Assembly: GCF_001940455.1 (NCBI RefSeq)
Contig: NZ_MKQR01000004.1
Span: 67,623 to 131,622 of the forward strand
Length of the DNA stretch: 64,000 bases
Source of the DNA: Actinokineospora bangkokensis
GTDB lineage: Bacteria > Actinomycetota > Actinomycetes > Mycobacteriales > Pseudonocardiaceae
Direction: 5' to 3'
The notes below the pieces were generated by a model. It ran no database searches and had not been told where the DNA came from. It was given only the letters and a program-made list of their open reading frames with translations. Positions 53,307 through 62,058 of the stretch are shown here, in pieces (within the stretch, counting starts at the first letter, position 1; every line of letters begins with the position of its first letter). Both the position numbers and the translations under genes were made by a program.

Positions 53307-54347
53307 CTACTCAGGACTGGTCGAGCGCCACCGCGCGAGCACGCGATCGATGTCGTCGCGGATGCGGTCGCGGGCCTCGGCGCGGGGCACGCCCGCCATC
53401 AGCATGACGTCGTAGTCGGTCTCCTCGTGCCGGATCGCCGCGACGACGGCGAGGGTGACCGCGTGCTCGTCGAGGGCGCGACCCGCCGCCGACCGGCCCA
53501 CCCGGCCGCTGCTGCGGGTGCCCGCGTGCTCCGCGATCGCCTGGGCGCGGGCCGCGGCCAGCGCCGGGAACAGCTCACCGATGCGCCGGGCGAACGCGGC
53601 CTGGAACTCCACGTCCTGCTCCGCCCGCCGCTCCCGGTCGCGGACCCGCCTGCGCTCGCGCACCTCCTCGTCGGCCAGGCACGCCGCCTCGGCCTCCTCC
53701 AGCGCGGCGCGCTCCACCAGCAGGCCGCGCCGCTCGTACCGCTTGCGCGAGCGGTTCCACGTCGCGACGACGGCGGCCAGCCCGCTGGCCTTGCGCGCCC
53801 GCCGGGTCATGGCCGCGTTGCCGGAGGGCAGTAGCACCAGGTGCCCGAAGTCGGCGCAGTCCAGGCACAGGGGCTTGTCGTCCTCGACGAACTGGTGCTC
53901 GCCCGTCTCCCCGCACTGCGCGCAGTACCAGGGCTTGTCGGCGATGAGCACCATCAGCTCGGGCGCCTTGGCCGCGGTCACCTTGGCGCGCCGCGCCTCG
54001 GTGAGCGCCGGGTCTGTCCACTGAGCACCGAAGGGCCGCTCGTCGCCCTCGGCGGTGAAGCGCAGCGGCCTGCGGTCGCGGGTCGCGGACACGTACTCCA
54101 CTTCGGACTGGACCAGGTTGCGCCCGCGCGCCCACCGGTGCAGGCACGCCACGGCCTCGGTCAGCCGCTCCGCCGGCACCGCCGCCACGCCCTCCAGCGC
54201 GGGCACCTTGCCCAGCTCCCAGGACTGCACCACCCGCCCGCTGACCCACCCCAACCCGGTCAGCACGTCCAGCGGGGCCACGACCTTCTTGCGCCGCAGC
54301 AGCTCCTCCGCGACCTCGCTGACCCGCCGCTCCAACCGCGCGCTCAC
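53307..54347 (-). CDS. Zinc-ribbon and DUF2293 protein of the HelZ operon
   Basis: This 346-residue protein has an N-terminal helical region and a zinc ribbon with two CxxC pairs (Cys143/146 and Cys161/164, in YCAQCGETGE and PLCLDCADFG). A strongly basic helical stretch follows (RRARKASG, RKRYERRG, REQ-type repeats), and the C-terminal DUF2293 domain (about 265-335) contains HEETDYDVMLMAGVPRAEARDRIR. The parts suggest nucleic-acid binding; no activity is known. Its GTG overlaps the SWIM gene stop by 4 nt, so the three genes form one coupled operon. Confidence 0.82.
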   Translation of the reverse strand: MSARLERRVSEVAEELLRRKKVVAPLDVLTGLGWVSGRVVQSWELGKVPALEGVAAVPAERLTEAVACLHRWARGRNLVQSEVEYVSATRDRRPLRFTAEGDERPFGAQWTDPALTEARRAKVTAAKAPELMVLIADKPWYCAQCGETGEHQFVEDDKPLCLDCADFGHLVLLPSGNAAMTRRARKASGLAAVVATWNRSRKRYERRGLLVERAALEEAEAACLADEEVRERRRVRDRERRAEQDVEFQAAFARRIGELFPALAAARAQAIAEHAGTRSSGRVGRSAAGRALDEHAVTLAVVAAIRHEETDYDVMLMAGVPRAEARDRIRDDIDRVLARWRSTSPE

Positions 54348-55168
54348 CTCTGCTCCTCCACCATCGCCCGGTACGCGGGCCGCAGCAGGTCCACCAGGGG
54401 GCGCCCGCGCACGACCACCGGCAGGGCGTCGAGCTGGTCGAGGATGGCGTCCGGGGCGCCCGCCACGAGCGGCCCAGCCGGGGCCGGGGGAGTGGCGGGC
54501 GAACCCCAGAACCCCTCCAGCAGCTCGGTCAGCGGCGCCTCCCGCTCCTCCGGCCGCTGCGATTCCGCACCGCCGCGCAGCTCGCGCAGGTTGTCCAGCA
54601 GCTGTTGGCGCGAGCGCCCGCGCCAGGCCAGGATCTCGAACGGGTCGGCGTCGAAGGACTCCGCGAGCAGGTAGCAAGCGGCGGCCAGGTGCTTGCACGG
54701 CACCTGCCAGTCCGGGCAGCTGCAATCCATGGACAGGTCGTGCGCGTCGTCGGGGAACAGGTGCAGCCCGACCGACTCGAAGGCGTCCTCGATGTCCTCC
54801 GGCATGTCGCCCGCGAGCAGCTTGGCCAGGAACAGCGCCTGGCCCGCAAGCGCTTGCTCCACCGCCGTCCACTGCTCGTCGGTGAACGCCCGCACCCCGA
54901 TGCGCACCCGGTAGGGCTCCGGTCTGCTGCCCTGCACCTGCCCGACGACGATGCTCGTCGACAGCGACAGGCTCAGCACCTGCCCCTGCCGGGCGTAGCG
55001 CCTGCCCCGGTCGAGCCGCCCGCCCAGCCCCAGCGACTCCAGCACCGACAGGAACCGCCGCGACCACCACGACCGGGCGATCTCCCCGCGCTGGCTGCGC
55101 GCCCGCAGGCCGTCCGCGACCCGGATGGGCCCGGCCGGGGCGTCGCGCCACCACTGGTCGTCAGCCAC
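54344..55168 (-). CDS. SWIM zinc-finger protein
   Basis: This 274-residue protein has the SWIM motif CxCx(n)CxH in CSCPDWQVPCKH (about 149-160). SWIM domains bind DNA or protein and often accompany SNF2-type ATPases and recombination factors. The N-terminal part contains the conserved WWSRRFLSVLE and YARQGQV segments of SNF2-linked SWIM proteins. The GTG overlaps the helZ stop by 8 nt and its own stop overlaps the DUF2293 gene by 4 nt. It probably acts as partner of the HelZ ATPase. Confidence 0.88.
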   Translation of the reverse strand: MADDQWWRDAPAGPIRVADGLRARSQRGEIARSWWSRRFLSVLESLGLGGRLDRGRRYARQGQVLSLSLSTSIVVGQVQGSRPEPYRVRIGVRAFTDEQWTAVEQALAGQALFLAKLLAGDMPEDIEDAFESVGLHLFPDDAHDLSMDCSCPDWQVPCKHLAAACYLLAESFDADPFEILAWRGRSRQQLLDNLRELRGGAESQRPEEREAPLTELLEGFWGSPATPPAPAGPLVAGAPDAILDQLDALPVVVRGRPLVDLLRPAYRAMVEEQR

Positions 55169-58100
55169 CGACGGCCTCCTCCGACAGCGAGACCAGCTCG
55201 CGCAGCTCGTCGGTCGACAGCGCGCCCAGCCAGCCCTCGCCCGCGCCCACCACCAGCTGCGCCAGCGCCTTCTTCTGCTCGATCATCTCCTCGATCCGCT
55301 CCTCCAGCGTGCCGACGCAGACGAACTTGCGCACCTGCACCGCCCGCCGCTGCCCGATGCGGAACGCCCGGTCGGTGGCCTGGTCCTCCACCGCCGGGTT
55401 CCACCAGCGGTCCAGGTGCACGACGTGGTTGGCGGCGGTGAGCGTCAACCCCGTGCCGCCCGCCTTGAGCGACAGCAGCAGCACCGGGGGACCGTCGCCC
55501 GCCTGGAAGCGCTCGACGATGCGGTCGCGCTGCTTCTTGGGCGTGCCGCCGTGCAGGAAGCCCACCTCGGTGTCGAACCGGGCGGCCAGGTGCGGCACCA
55601 GCATCCCGCCGAACGCGGCGAACTGGGTGAAGCACAGCGCCCGGTCGCCGTCGGCGAGCACCTGCTCCAGGACCTCCTCCAGCCGGGCGAGCTTGCCCGA
55701 GCGGCCCGCCACCCGCGAGCCGTCCCCGAGGAACTGCGCCGGGTGGTTGCACACCTGCTTGAGCTTGGTCATCGTCGCCAGCACCAGGCCCTTGCGCTGG
55801 ATGCCCTCGCTGTCGTCGACCTTGGCCAGCATGTCGTCGACGACGGCCCGGTAGAGCGAGGCCTGCTCCGCGGTGAGCGTGCAGAGCTGCTTCATCTCCA
55901 GCTTGTCCGGCAGGTCGTCGATGACGGTGGGGTCGGTCTTGACCCGGCGCAGGATGAACGGGCGGGTGATCCGGCGCAGCCGGGCGGCGGCGTCCTCGTC
56001 GCCGTGCCGCTCGACCGGCACGGCGAAGCGGGCGCGGAACCGGGCCAGCGGGCCGAGCAGGCCGGGGTTGGCGAAGTCCATCACCGACCACAGCTCGGCC
56101 AGCCGGTTCTCCACCGGTGTCCCGGTGAGGGCGATCCGGTGCCGGGCGGGCAGGCCGCGCACCGCCTGCGACTGCCGGGCCGCGCTGTTCTTGATGTTCT
56201 GCGCCTCGTCGAGCACCACCCGGTCCCAGGTCAGCTCGGCCAGCGCGGCGGCGTCCCTGGTCGCGGTGGCGTAGGTGGTGATGACGAGGTCGTGGCCCGC
56301 CACGGCGGCCGCCAGTTCGTCCGCGCCCGCCCGCTCGGCGCCGTGGTGGACGTGCGCGCGCAGCCCCGGGGTGAACCGCTGCGCCTCGCGCAACCACGTG
56401 CCCACCAGCGACATCGGGCAGATGAGCAGCGTCGGCGGCCGCTGCCGCCCGTGCCGGTTGTGCGCCTCCAGGGCGAGCAGCTGCACCGTCTTGCCCAGGC
56501 CCATGTCGTCGGCCAGGCAGGCGCCCAGGCCCAGCCCGTCGAGGAACGCCAGCCAGGCCAGCCCGCGCCGCTGGTAGGGGCGCAGCACGGCGCCGAAGCC
56601 CGCGGGCGGGTCCATCGGCTCCAGGGTGCTGTCGACCCGCCCGGCGAGCAGGTCGGCCACCCAGCCCGTGCCGCCGATGCCGACGACGGGGATGCCGCGC
56701 TCGTCGTCCTCGGCGGGCAGCCCGGCGATCTCCAGCACCTCGCCCACGGCCATCCGCCCGGTGCCCGCCCGCTCCAGGTAGGCCAGCCCGGCGGCGATCC
56801 GGCGCTGGTCGACGTGCACCCACCGGCCGCGCACCCGCACGAGCGGCACCTTGGCCGCGGCCAGCTCGCGCAGCTCCTCCTCGGTGAGGGTCAGCTCGCC
56901 CAGCGCCACGTCCCAGCGGTAGTCGACCAGCTCGTCGCGGCCCAGCACGCTGGTGCGGCTGACCGTGCCCGCGGTGCCCCGGCTGGTGGTGGTCAGCCGC
57001 AGCCCCACCTCGTTCGAGGCCTTCCACCACGACGGCAGCAGCACCCCGAACCCCGCCTGGTCGAGCGCGGCGGCCCGGACCAGCACGTCGTGCGCGCCCG
57101 CGGTGTCCAGCTCCAGCCCGACCGGGTGCCGCTCGCGCAGGGCGGTGTCCAGCGCGGGCAGGACGCGCGCCGCGCGGCCCAGGTCGGCCAGCAGCACCTC
57201 CTGCGGGCGGGCCACCCACCGACGCAGCACCTCGCCGCGGTCGCCCGACCACACCTGCTGCGCGGGGACGAGCACGCTCGGGTCGTCGGCGGCTTGGAGC
57301 AGGAACTCCAACCGCCACGGCTCGTCCGGTTCCTCCGCGGGGCGCAGGCGGAAGCAGGCCCGCACCGGGCCCTCGTGCGCCGCGCCCGCCGCCCACGACG
57401 CCAGCTGCCTCGACAGCGTGCGGACGCGTTCGGGGCCTGCGTGCACCGCGGGGTCGTCGACCAGCGCGCGCAGCAACGCGCCCGCGGCCGCGTCCGCGGC
57501 GGCGAACCGGCCGGGCGGGGCCAGCGCGGTGCCCGACACCCTGGCCCGCACCAGCGCGTCGACGGCGGCGTCGAGCAGCCCGCGCAGCACGTCCTCCCCG
57601 ACGCGGCCCTCCAGCAGCGCCGGGTCGACCTGCTCGGCGCGCAGCACCGGGGGCAGCGCGTCGCGCAAGCGCGCGTAGCGGGCCGAGTCCGCGCCGGTCA
57701 GGGCCGGGCGCCAGCGCGCGGCGTGCCCGTCCCCCTCGGCCACCAGCGCGGGCAGCACCCGACCGCGTGCCACCAGGTCCTCCGCGAGCGCCACCACCCG
57801 CACGACGAACCGGACCGCGGCCCCGGGCCGGATGTCCTCGGCGTCGGCGCCGCCCACCGCCTCCGGCAGCGAGTGCGCCCGCACCAGCAGCGCGGGGACC
57901 AGCCAGGGCTGCAACCGCACCGACCCGCGCGGCGGCGGCCCCGCGGTCAGCGGGTCGCGCACCAGCTCCGGGGACGCCACCGGCGCGGACGGGTAGGAGG
58001 GCAGCAGGACGCGCACCCGCGTCGGCGTGCCCGCCACCCCGAGCCGCCGCGCCAGTTCCTCGGCGGGCGCGGCGTAGGGGTGGTCGGTCGCCGACCTGCC

Positions 58101-58199
58101 CGCCCGGCCCGGGCGCCGGGCGGGCAGGTCGGAGTCCTCCGCCCACAGCGCGAGTTCCCCGGGGGCCGAGTCCGCGGCGAGGCAGTGCAGCGCCAACAC
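55161..58199 (-). CDS. helZ: SNF2-family ATPase HelZ
   Basis: This 1012-residue protein matches the size of mycobacterial HelZ (Rv2101). The first ~520 residues are the poorly characterised N-terminal region of bacterial SNF2 proteins. The ATPase follows: DDMGLGKTVQ (Walker A), VLDEAQNIKN (DEAQ box), LTGTPVENR (motif III), and the second lobe with SLKAGGTGLTL and DRAFRIGQRR. It probably remodels DNA-protein complexes using ATP. The GTG is 7 nt after a -10 (TAGCCT) within a RecA-NDp-like promoter. It is the first gene of the operon with the SWIM and DUF2293 genes. Confidence 0.9.
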   Translation of the reverse strand: MLALHCLAADSAPGELALWAEDSDLPARRPGRAGRSATDHPYAAPAEELARRLGVAGTPTRVRVLLPSYPSAPVASPELVRDPLTAGPPPRGSVRLQPWLVPALLVRAHSLPEAVGGADAEDIRPGAAVRFVVRVVALAEDLVARGRVLPALVAEGDGHAARWRPALTGADSARYARLRDALPPVLRAEQVDPALLEGRVGEDVLRGLLDAAVDALVRARVSGTALAPPGRFAAADAAAGALLRALVDDPAVHAGPERVRTLSRQLASWAAGAAHEGPVRACFRLRPAEEPDEPWRLEFLLQAADDPSVLVPAQQVWSGDRGEVLRRWVARPQEVLLADLGRAARVLPALDTALRERHPVGLELDTAGAHDVLVRAAALDQAGFGVLLPSWWKASNEVGLRLTTTSRGTAGTVSRTSVLGRDELVDYRWDVALGELTLTEEELRELAAAKVPLVRVRGRWVHVDQRRIAAGLAYLERAGTGRMAVGEVLEIAGLPAEDDERGIPVVGIGGTGWVADLLAGRVDSTLEPMDPPAGFGAVLRPYQRRGLAWLAFLDGLGLGACLADDMGLGKTVQLLALEAHNRHGRQRPPTLLICPMSLVGTWLREAQRFTPGLRAHVHHGAERAGADELAAAVAGHDLVITTYATATRDAAALAELTWDRVVLDEAQNIKNSAARQSQAVRGLPARHRIALTGTPVENRLAELWSVMDFANPGLLGPLARFRARFAVPVERHGDEDAAARLRRITRPFILRRVKTDPTVIDDLPDKLEMKQLCTLTAEQASLYRAVVDDMLAKVDDSEGIQRKGLVLATMTKLKQVCNHPAQFLGDGSRVAGRSGKLARLEEVLEQVLADGDRALCFTQFAAFGGMLVPHLAARFDTEVGFLHGGTPKKQRDRIVERFQAGDGPPVLLLSLKAGGTGLTLTAANHVVHLDRWWNPAVEDQATDRAFRIGQRRAVQVRKFVCVGTLEERIEEMIEQKKALAQLVVGAGEGWLGALSTDELRELVSLSEEAVGG

Positions 58200-58206
58200 G
58201 GTTCAG

Positions 58207-58229
58207 AGGCTACCGACCCCCCACGACAA
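58207..58229 (-). promoter_or_regulatory. RecA-NDp-like promoter of the helZ operon
   Basis: On the minus strand TTGTCGTGG (7/9 to TTGTCRGTG), exactly 8 nt, TAGCCT (TANNNT), then 7 nt to the helZ GTG. The spacing equals that of the recA and lhr promoters in this window. Confidence 0.5.
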
Positions 58230-58242
58230 CCCGGGACGCCCG

Positions 58243-60285
58243 CTACCGCTCTGTGGATGAACCCGGGTCGAGGGTGCGCAGCAGGAACTCGTAGACGATC
58301 GCGGACATGAACGCCCGCTGCTCGTTGTCGGCCGCCGCGCCGTGCCCGCCCTCGATGTTCTCGTAGTACAGCGGGGTGTGGCCCTGCTCCAGCATCCGCG
58401 CCATCATCTTGCGCGCGTGCCCTGGGTGCACCCGGTCGTCGCGGGTCGAGGTGACGAAGAAGGCGGGCGGGTACGTACGTCCACTGTGGACGTTGTGGTA
58501 CGGCGAGTACTCCTTGATGAACTCCCAGTCCGCCGCGTCGTCCGGGTCGCCCCACTCCGCCATCCACGACGCACCCGCCAGCAGCAGGTGGTAGCGGCGC
58601 ATGTCCAGCAGCGGCACCTGCACGACCACCGCGCCGAACAGCTCCGGGTAGCGGGTGAGCATCACCCCGGTGAGCAGTCCGCCGTTGCTGCCGCCCTGCA
58701 CGCCCAGCCGTTCGGGCGTGGTGATCCCGCGCGCGACCAGGTCCTTGGCGACCGAGGCCATGTCCTCGTAGGCGCGCAGCCGGTTCTCCCGCATCGCCGC
58801 GCGGTGCCACCGCGGCCCGTACTCACCACCGCCGCGGATGTTGGCCACCACGTAGGTGCCCCCGCGCGCCAACCACGACCGGCCCAGCCCGCCGGAGTAG
58901 CCCGGGGTGAGCGAGACCTCGAAGCCGCCGTAGCCGTAGAGCAGCGTGGGGCCGTCCGTGCTCTCCCCGCGCACGACGAAGTAGGGCACCCGCGTGCCGT
59001 CGTCGGAGGTCGCGAAGTGCTGCTCCACCCGCAGGCCGTCGGCGTCGAAGAACGCGGGCGCGCGGCGCAGCACCTCCACCTCGCCGCCGACCTCGCCGCG
59101 CAGCAGCGTCGAGGGCTGGAGGTAGCCGGTCACGTTGAGCAGGTACTCGTCGGAGTTGTCCGGGTCGGTGTCGGTGATGCTCGCCGACCCCAGCTCCGGG
59201 GCGCCCGGCAGCTCCTCGCGCGCCCAGCCGTCCGGCCCGGGGGTCAGCACCTCCAGCCGGGTGGTCACGTCGGAGAGCTCGTTGAGGATCAGGTGGTTGC
59301 GCGTCCACGCCCAGCCGCTGAGCGAGGTGCGCTCGTCGGGCAGGAACAGCGGGGTCAGCTCGCGCGACCCGGCCAGGTACGCCTCGAAGTCGGTCACCAG
59401 CAGCGCCCCGGCCGGGAAGGTCCGCCCGCCGACCGTCCACTCCGACCGCAGCGACACCAGCATCCACTCCCGGTGCACGTCCGGGGACGCGTCGTCCGGC
59501 AGGTCGATCTTCACCAGCGACCCGTCCGCGCCGCGCACGTGGTCGGTGCTGCTGTAGAAGTCCGGGTGCGAGCCGACGAAGTCGCGCTGGAAGCCGGGGG
59601 TGTGGTCGCGGAAGGCGTAGGCGCTGACGTCGTCGGGCTTGCCCTCGAACACCACCTCCGCCTCGGCCAGCGGCGTGCCCCGCCGCCAGGCCTTGATCAC
59701 CCGCGGGTAGCCGCTGGTGGTCATCGACCCCTCGCCGAAGTCGGTGCCGACGTAGATGGTGTCGTCGTCGATCCAGCTCACCCGGGACTTGGCCTCGGGC
59801 AGCTCGAACCCGCCCTCGACGAAGGTCCGCGTGCCCAGGTCGAACTCGCGCACCACCGTGGCGTCCGCGCCGCCCCGCGACAGCTCCACCAGCGCGCGGT
59901 CGTAGTGCGGCCTGCGCACGGCGGCACCGGCCCACACCCAGTTCTCCCCGTCCGCGGCCGCGAGCGCGTCCACGTCCAGCAGCACGTCCCACCGCGGGTC
60001 ACCGCCGCGGTACTCCTCCAGGGTGGTGCGCCGCCACAGCCCCTTGGGGTTGGCCGCGTCCTGCCAGAAGTTGTAGAGGAACTCGCCGCGCCTGCGCGGG
60101 TAGGGGATGCGGTCGTCGGCGTCGAGCACCTCCCGCACGCCCGCGCGGATCGCCTCGAACCGCGCGCCCCCGGTCAGCGCGGCGACGGACCCGGCGTTGC
60201 GCTCGCGGACCCAGGCCAGCGCGTCGTCTCCGGTGACGTCCTCGAGCCAGAGGTGGGGGTCGGTGGGGATGTCGGGGTCGGTCAT
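58243..60285 (-). CDS. Prolyl oligopeptidase family serine peptidase (S9A)
   Basis: This 680-residue cytosolic peptidase has an N-terminal seven-bladed propeller that gates the active site, and an alpha/beta hydrolase domain (about residue 415 onward). The nucleophile is the serine in GVQGGSNGGLL, with the aspartate and histidine in TSTRDDRVHPGHARKM. It cleaves short peptides after proline. There is no signal peptide. CAGACT lies 6 nt before the ATG as a weak -10. It is followed by helZ on the same strand with a 43-nt gap. Confidence 0.93.
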   Translation of the reverse strand: MTDPDIPTDPHLWLEDVTGDDALAWVRERNAGSVAALTGGARFEAIRAGVREVLDADDRIPYPRRRGEFLYNFWQDAANPKGLWRRTTLEEYRGGDPRWDVLLDVDALAAADGENWVWAGAAVRRPHYDRALVELSRGGADATVVREFDLGTRTFVEGGFELPEAKSRVSWIDDDTIYVGTDFGEGSMTTSGYPRVIKAWRRGTPLAEAEVVFEGKPDDVSAYAFRDHTPGFQRDFVGSHPDFYSSTDHVRGADGSLVKIDLPDDASPDVHREWMLVSLRSEWTVGGRTFPAGALLVTDFEAYLAGSRELTPLFLPDERTSLSGWAWTRNHLILNELSDVTTRLEVLTPGPDGWAREELPGAPELGSASITDTDPDNSDEYLLNVTGYLQPSTLLRGEVGGEVEVLRRAPAFFDADGLRVEQHFATSDDGTRVPYFVVRGESTDGPTLLYGYGGFEVSLTPGYSGGLGRSWLARGGTYVVANIRGGGEYGPRWHRAAMRENRLRAYEDMASVAKDLVARGITTPERLGVQGGSNGGLLTGVMLTRYPELFGAVVVQVPLLDMRRYHLLLAGASWMAEWGDPDDAADWEFIKEYSPYHNVHSGRTYPPAFFVTSTRDDRVHPGHARKMMARMLEQGHTPLYYENIEGGHGAAADNEQRAFMSAIVYEFLLRTLDPGSSTER

Positions 60286-60319
60286 GCCGCCAGTCTGCCA
60301 CCGCCCGCGGGCCCGCCGG

Positions 60320-61885
60320 TCAGTCCCGCAGGCCGCGCACCGCCACCCCCTTGGCGAAGTCGACCCGGAAGCTGAAGGTGATCTCCCAGGTCTGGCCGGG
60401 TTGCAGCTCGGCGCGCCAGGTCAGCTCGCCCAGCTCGGTCGACTCGGCGGGCTGCGGCTGCACCACCACGTCGCGCACGACGGCGGACTCCGTGCGCGAG
60501 ACGGGCAGCTGGTCGACCACGGCGATGCGCGCCGGGCGCGGGCCGTGGTTGCCCACGGTGATCCGGTAGGAGACCTCCTGCCTGCGCGTGCCGCCCATCA
60601 CCGCCTTGCCCGCCGCGCGCCTGGTCAGCTCCCGCTCGACCCGCACCCGGTCGTCGATGCCCAGGGTCAGCTCGACCTCCTCGCCGGGCGCCCAGGTCGC
60701 CAGGTCGGTGACGCCGACGAACTCGCTGTCGTGGAACAGCGCCGCCCGCCCCGGGCGCAGCGTGTGCGGGGAGTTGTTGACCGCGGTCGCCCGCAGGTAC
60801 ACCTCCGGTCCGCGCAGCGGCACCGCCACGTGGTCCAGGGCGGCGGGCAGGTCGACCTGGGCCACCGTGGTCCGGTGCGAGCTGCCGTCGGCGGGCACGG
60901 CCACCGGCCTGGTCGGCCGGTAGGTCGTCGACGCCTCGGCGTGCTCGACCTGGGCGACGGCCTCGAACACCGGCTTGGCGGCGGCACCCGCGGGCGCGGC
61001 CGCCATGGGCGCGGCCGCCCCGAAGCTGCTGTCGGCCATCGCCCGCACCATCGGCGCGGGCGGCGGCAGCGGCCGCTCGACGTCGAGGAACCAGGGCGAC
61101 AGCTCCGGCACGTCGATGCTCGCCGCTGGCCGCGCGGTCGACAGCCGCAGCTCGCACTCCGGCCAGTCCTCGCCGCTGTGCTGGGTCACCAGCCCGTACC
61201 AGGTCAGCCGCAGGGCGCCCCCGGAGAGCCGCACGTCGTAGCGGGACTCCCAGCCCGCGGCGTCGACCAGGTAGGAGACCTCCAGCTCGACCTCGCCCGC
61301 CTGGGACACGCCCAGCTCGACCGCCACCACCCGGCGGTCCGGCGCGCGCACCCGGCCGCGGTCGGCCAGCCGCCGCTGCGCCTCCTCGAACTCGGCCTGC
61401 GCGCGCTGCCGGGTCTCCGACAGCGCCCGCCGCTCGGCCAGCACCGCGGTGAGCTGCCCGGCCAGCGCGTCGCCCACCTCGGCCACCCTGGCGGGCTCGG
61501 CCTCGCCCCTGGCCAGCGCCTGGGCGAAGCTGCTGCCCGCCCGGGTGGCCAGCGCCGCCAGCAGGTCGGCCCGGCCGCTGAGCACCTGGTCCTGGTCGGT
61601 GAGTTCCTGCAACCGCAGGCGCAGGGCGTCGCGGCGCTCCTCCAGCCCCGCCACGGCCTCGTCCGGGGTGCTGGCGTGCCGCTCCTGGCCCACGTCGACC
61701 CCCAGCACGGTCGCCGGGCCCCGCCCGCTGACCCGCACCGAGTCCGGGTGCAGGCCCAGCGGCAGCCCGCCGACCAGCACGCGCTGCTCCCCCGGCGCCA
61801 GCGCCGCGGTGCCGCGCCTGGTCACCCTGGCCTGTCCCGGGTAGACGGTGACAGCGACGATCGGGGCGTCCACGCGAGTCTCCAC
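60320..61885 (-). CDS. DUF4139/DUF4140 (mucoidy inhibitor MuiA-like) protein
   Basis: This 521-residue protein has an N-terminal DUF4140 domain (VTVYPGQARVTRRG ... GLPLGLHPDSVRV), a central coiled coil (EERRDALRLRLQEL), and DUF4139 (SYLVDAAGWESRYDVRLSGG, YGLVTQHSGEDW onward) to the C-terminus. The family was named for MuiA of Rhizobium but has no known biochemical function. The start is the GTG at 61885 because TAGCCT lies 6 nt upstream (leaderless); a GTG four codons in has GGAG 6 nt upstream and is the alternative. Confidence 0.87.
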   Translation of the reverse strand: METRVDAPIVAVTVYPGQARVTRRGTAALAPGEQRVLVGGLPLGLHPDSVRVSGRGPATVLGVDVGQERHASTPDEAVAGLEERRDALRLRLQELTDQDQVLSGRADLLAALATRAGSSFAQALARGEAEPARVAEVGDALAGQLTAVLAERRALSETRQRAQAEFEEAQRRLADRGRVRAPDRRVVAVELGVSQAGEVELEVSYLVDAAGWESRYDVRLSGGALRLTWYGLVTQHSGEDWPECELRLSTARPAASIDVPELSPWFLDVERPLPPPAPMVRAMADSSFGAAAPMAAAPAGAAAKPVFEAVAQVEHAEASTTYRPTRPVAVPADGSSHRTTVAQVDLPAALDHVAVPLRGPEVYLRATAVNNSPHTLRPGRAALFHDSEFVGVTDLATWAPGEEVELTLGIDDRVRVERELTRRAAGKAVMGGTRRQEVSYRITVGNHGPRPARIAVVDQLPVSRTESAVVRDVVVQPQPAESTELGELTWRAELQPGQTWEITFSFRVDFAKGVAVRGLRD

Positions 61886-61891
61886 GCGCGC

Positions 61892-61897
61892 AGGCTA
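61892..61897 (-). promoter_or_regulatory. -10 element of a leaderless promoter (DUF4139 gene)
   Basis: On the minus strand TAGCCT ends 6 nt before the GTG at 61885. Confidence 0.45.
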
Positions 61898-62058
61898 CCC
61901 ACCCACCCCGACACCCGTCGCGGGTTCGGTGGAGCCCGCCGCTGCCCCGGACATCCCCCTCATCGGCCCCCGACCACCCCCTAAACCTGGCGGAAACCCG
62001 TCGAACCGGGCACGCAGCGTGCTTGGTTGGTCGCCAACCGATGTGTCCGGAGGTGGAG

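Noticed and set aside
55125-58310. Open frame of more than 1000 codons antisense to helZ
   Set aside because: helZ carries all SNF2 motifs on the minus strand; the plus-strand frame has no recognisable domain.
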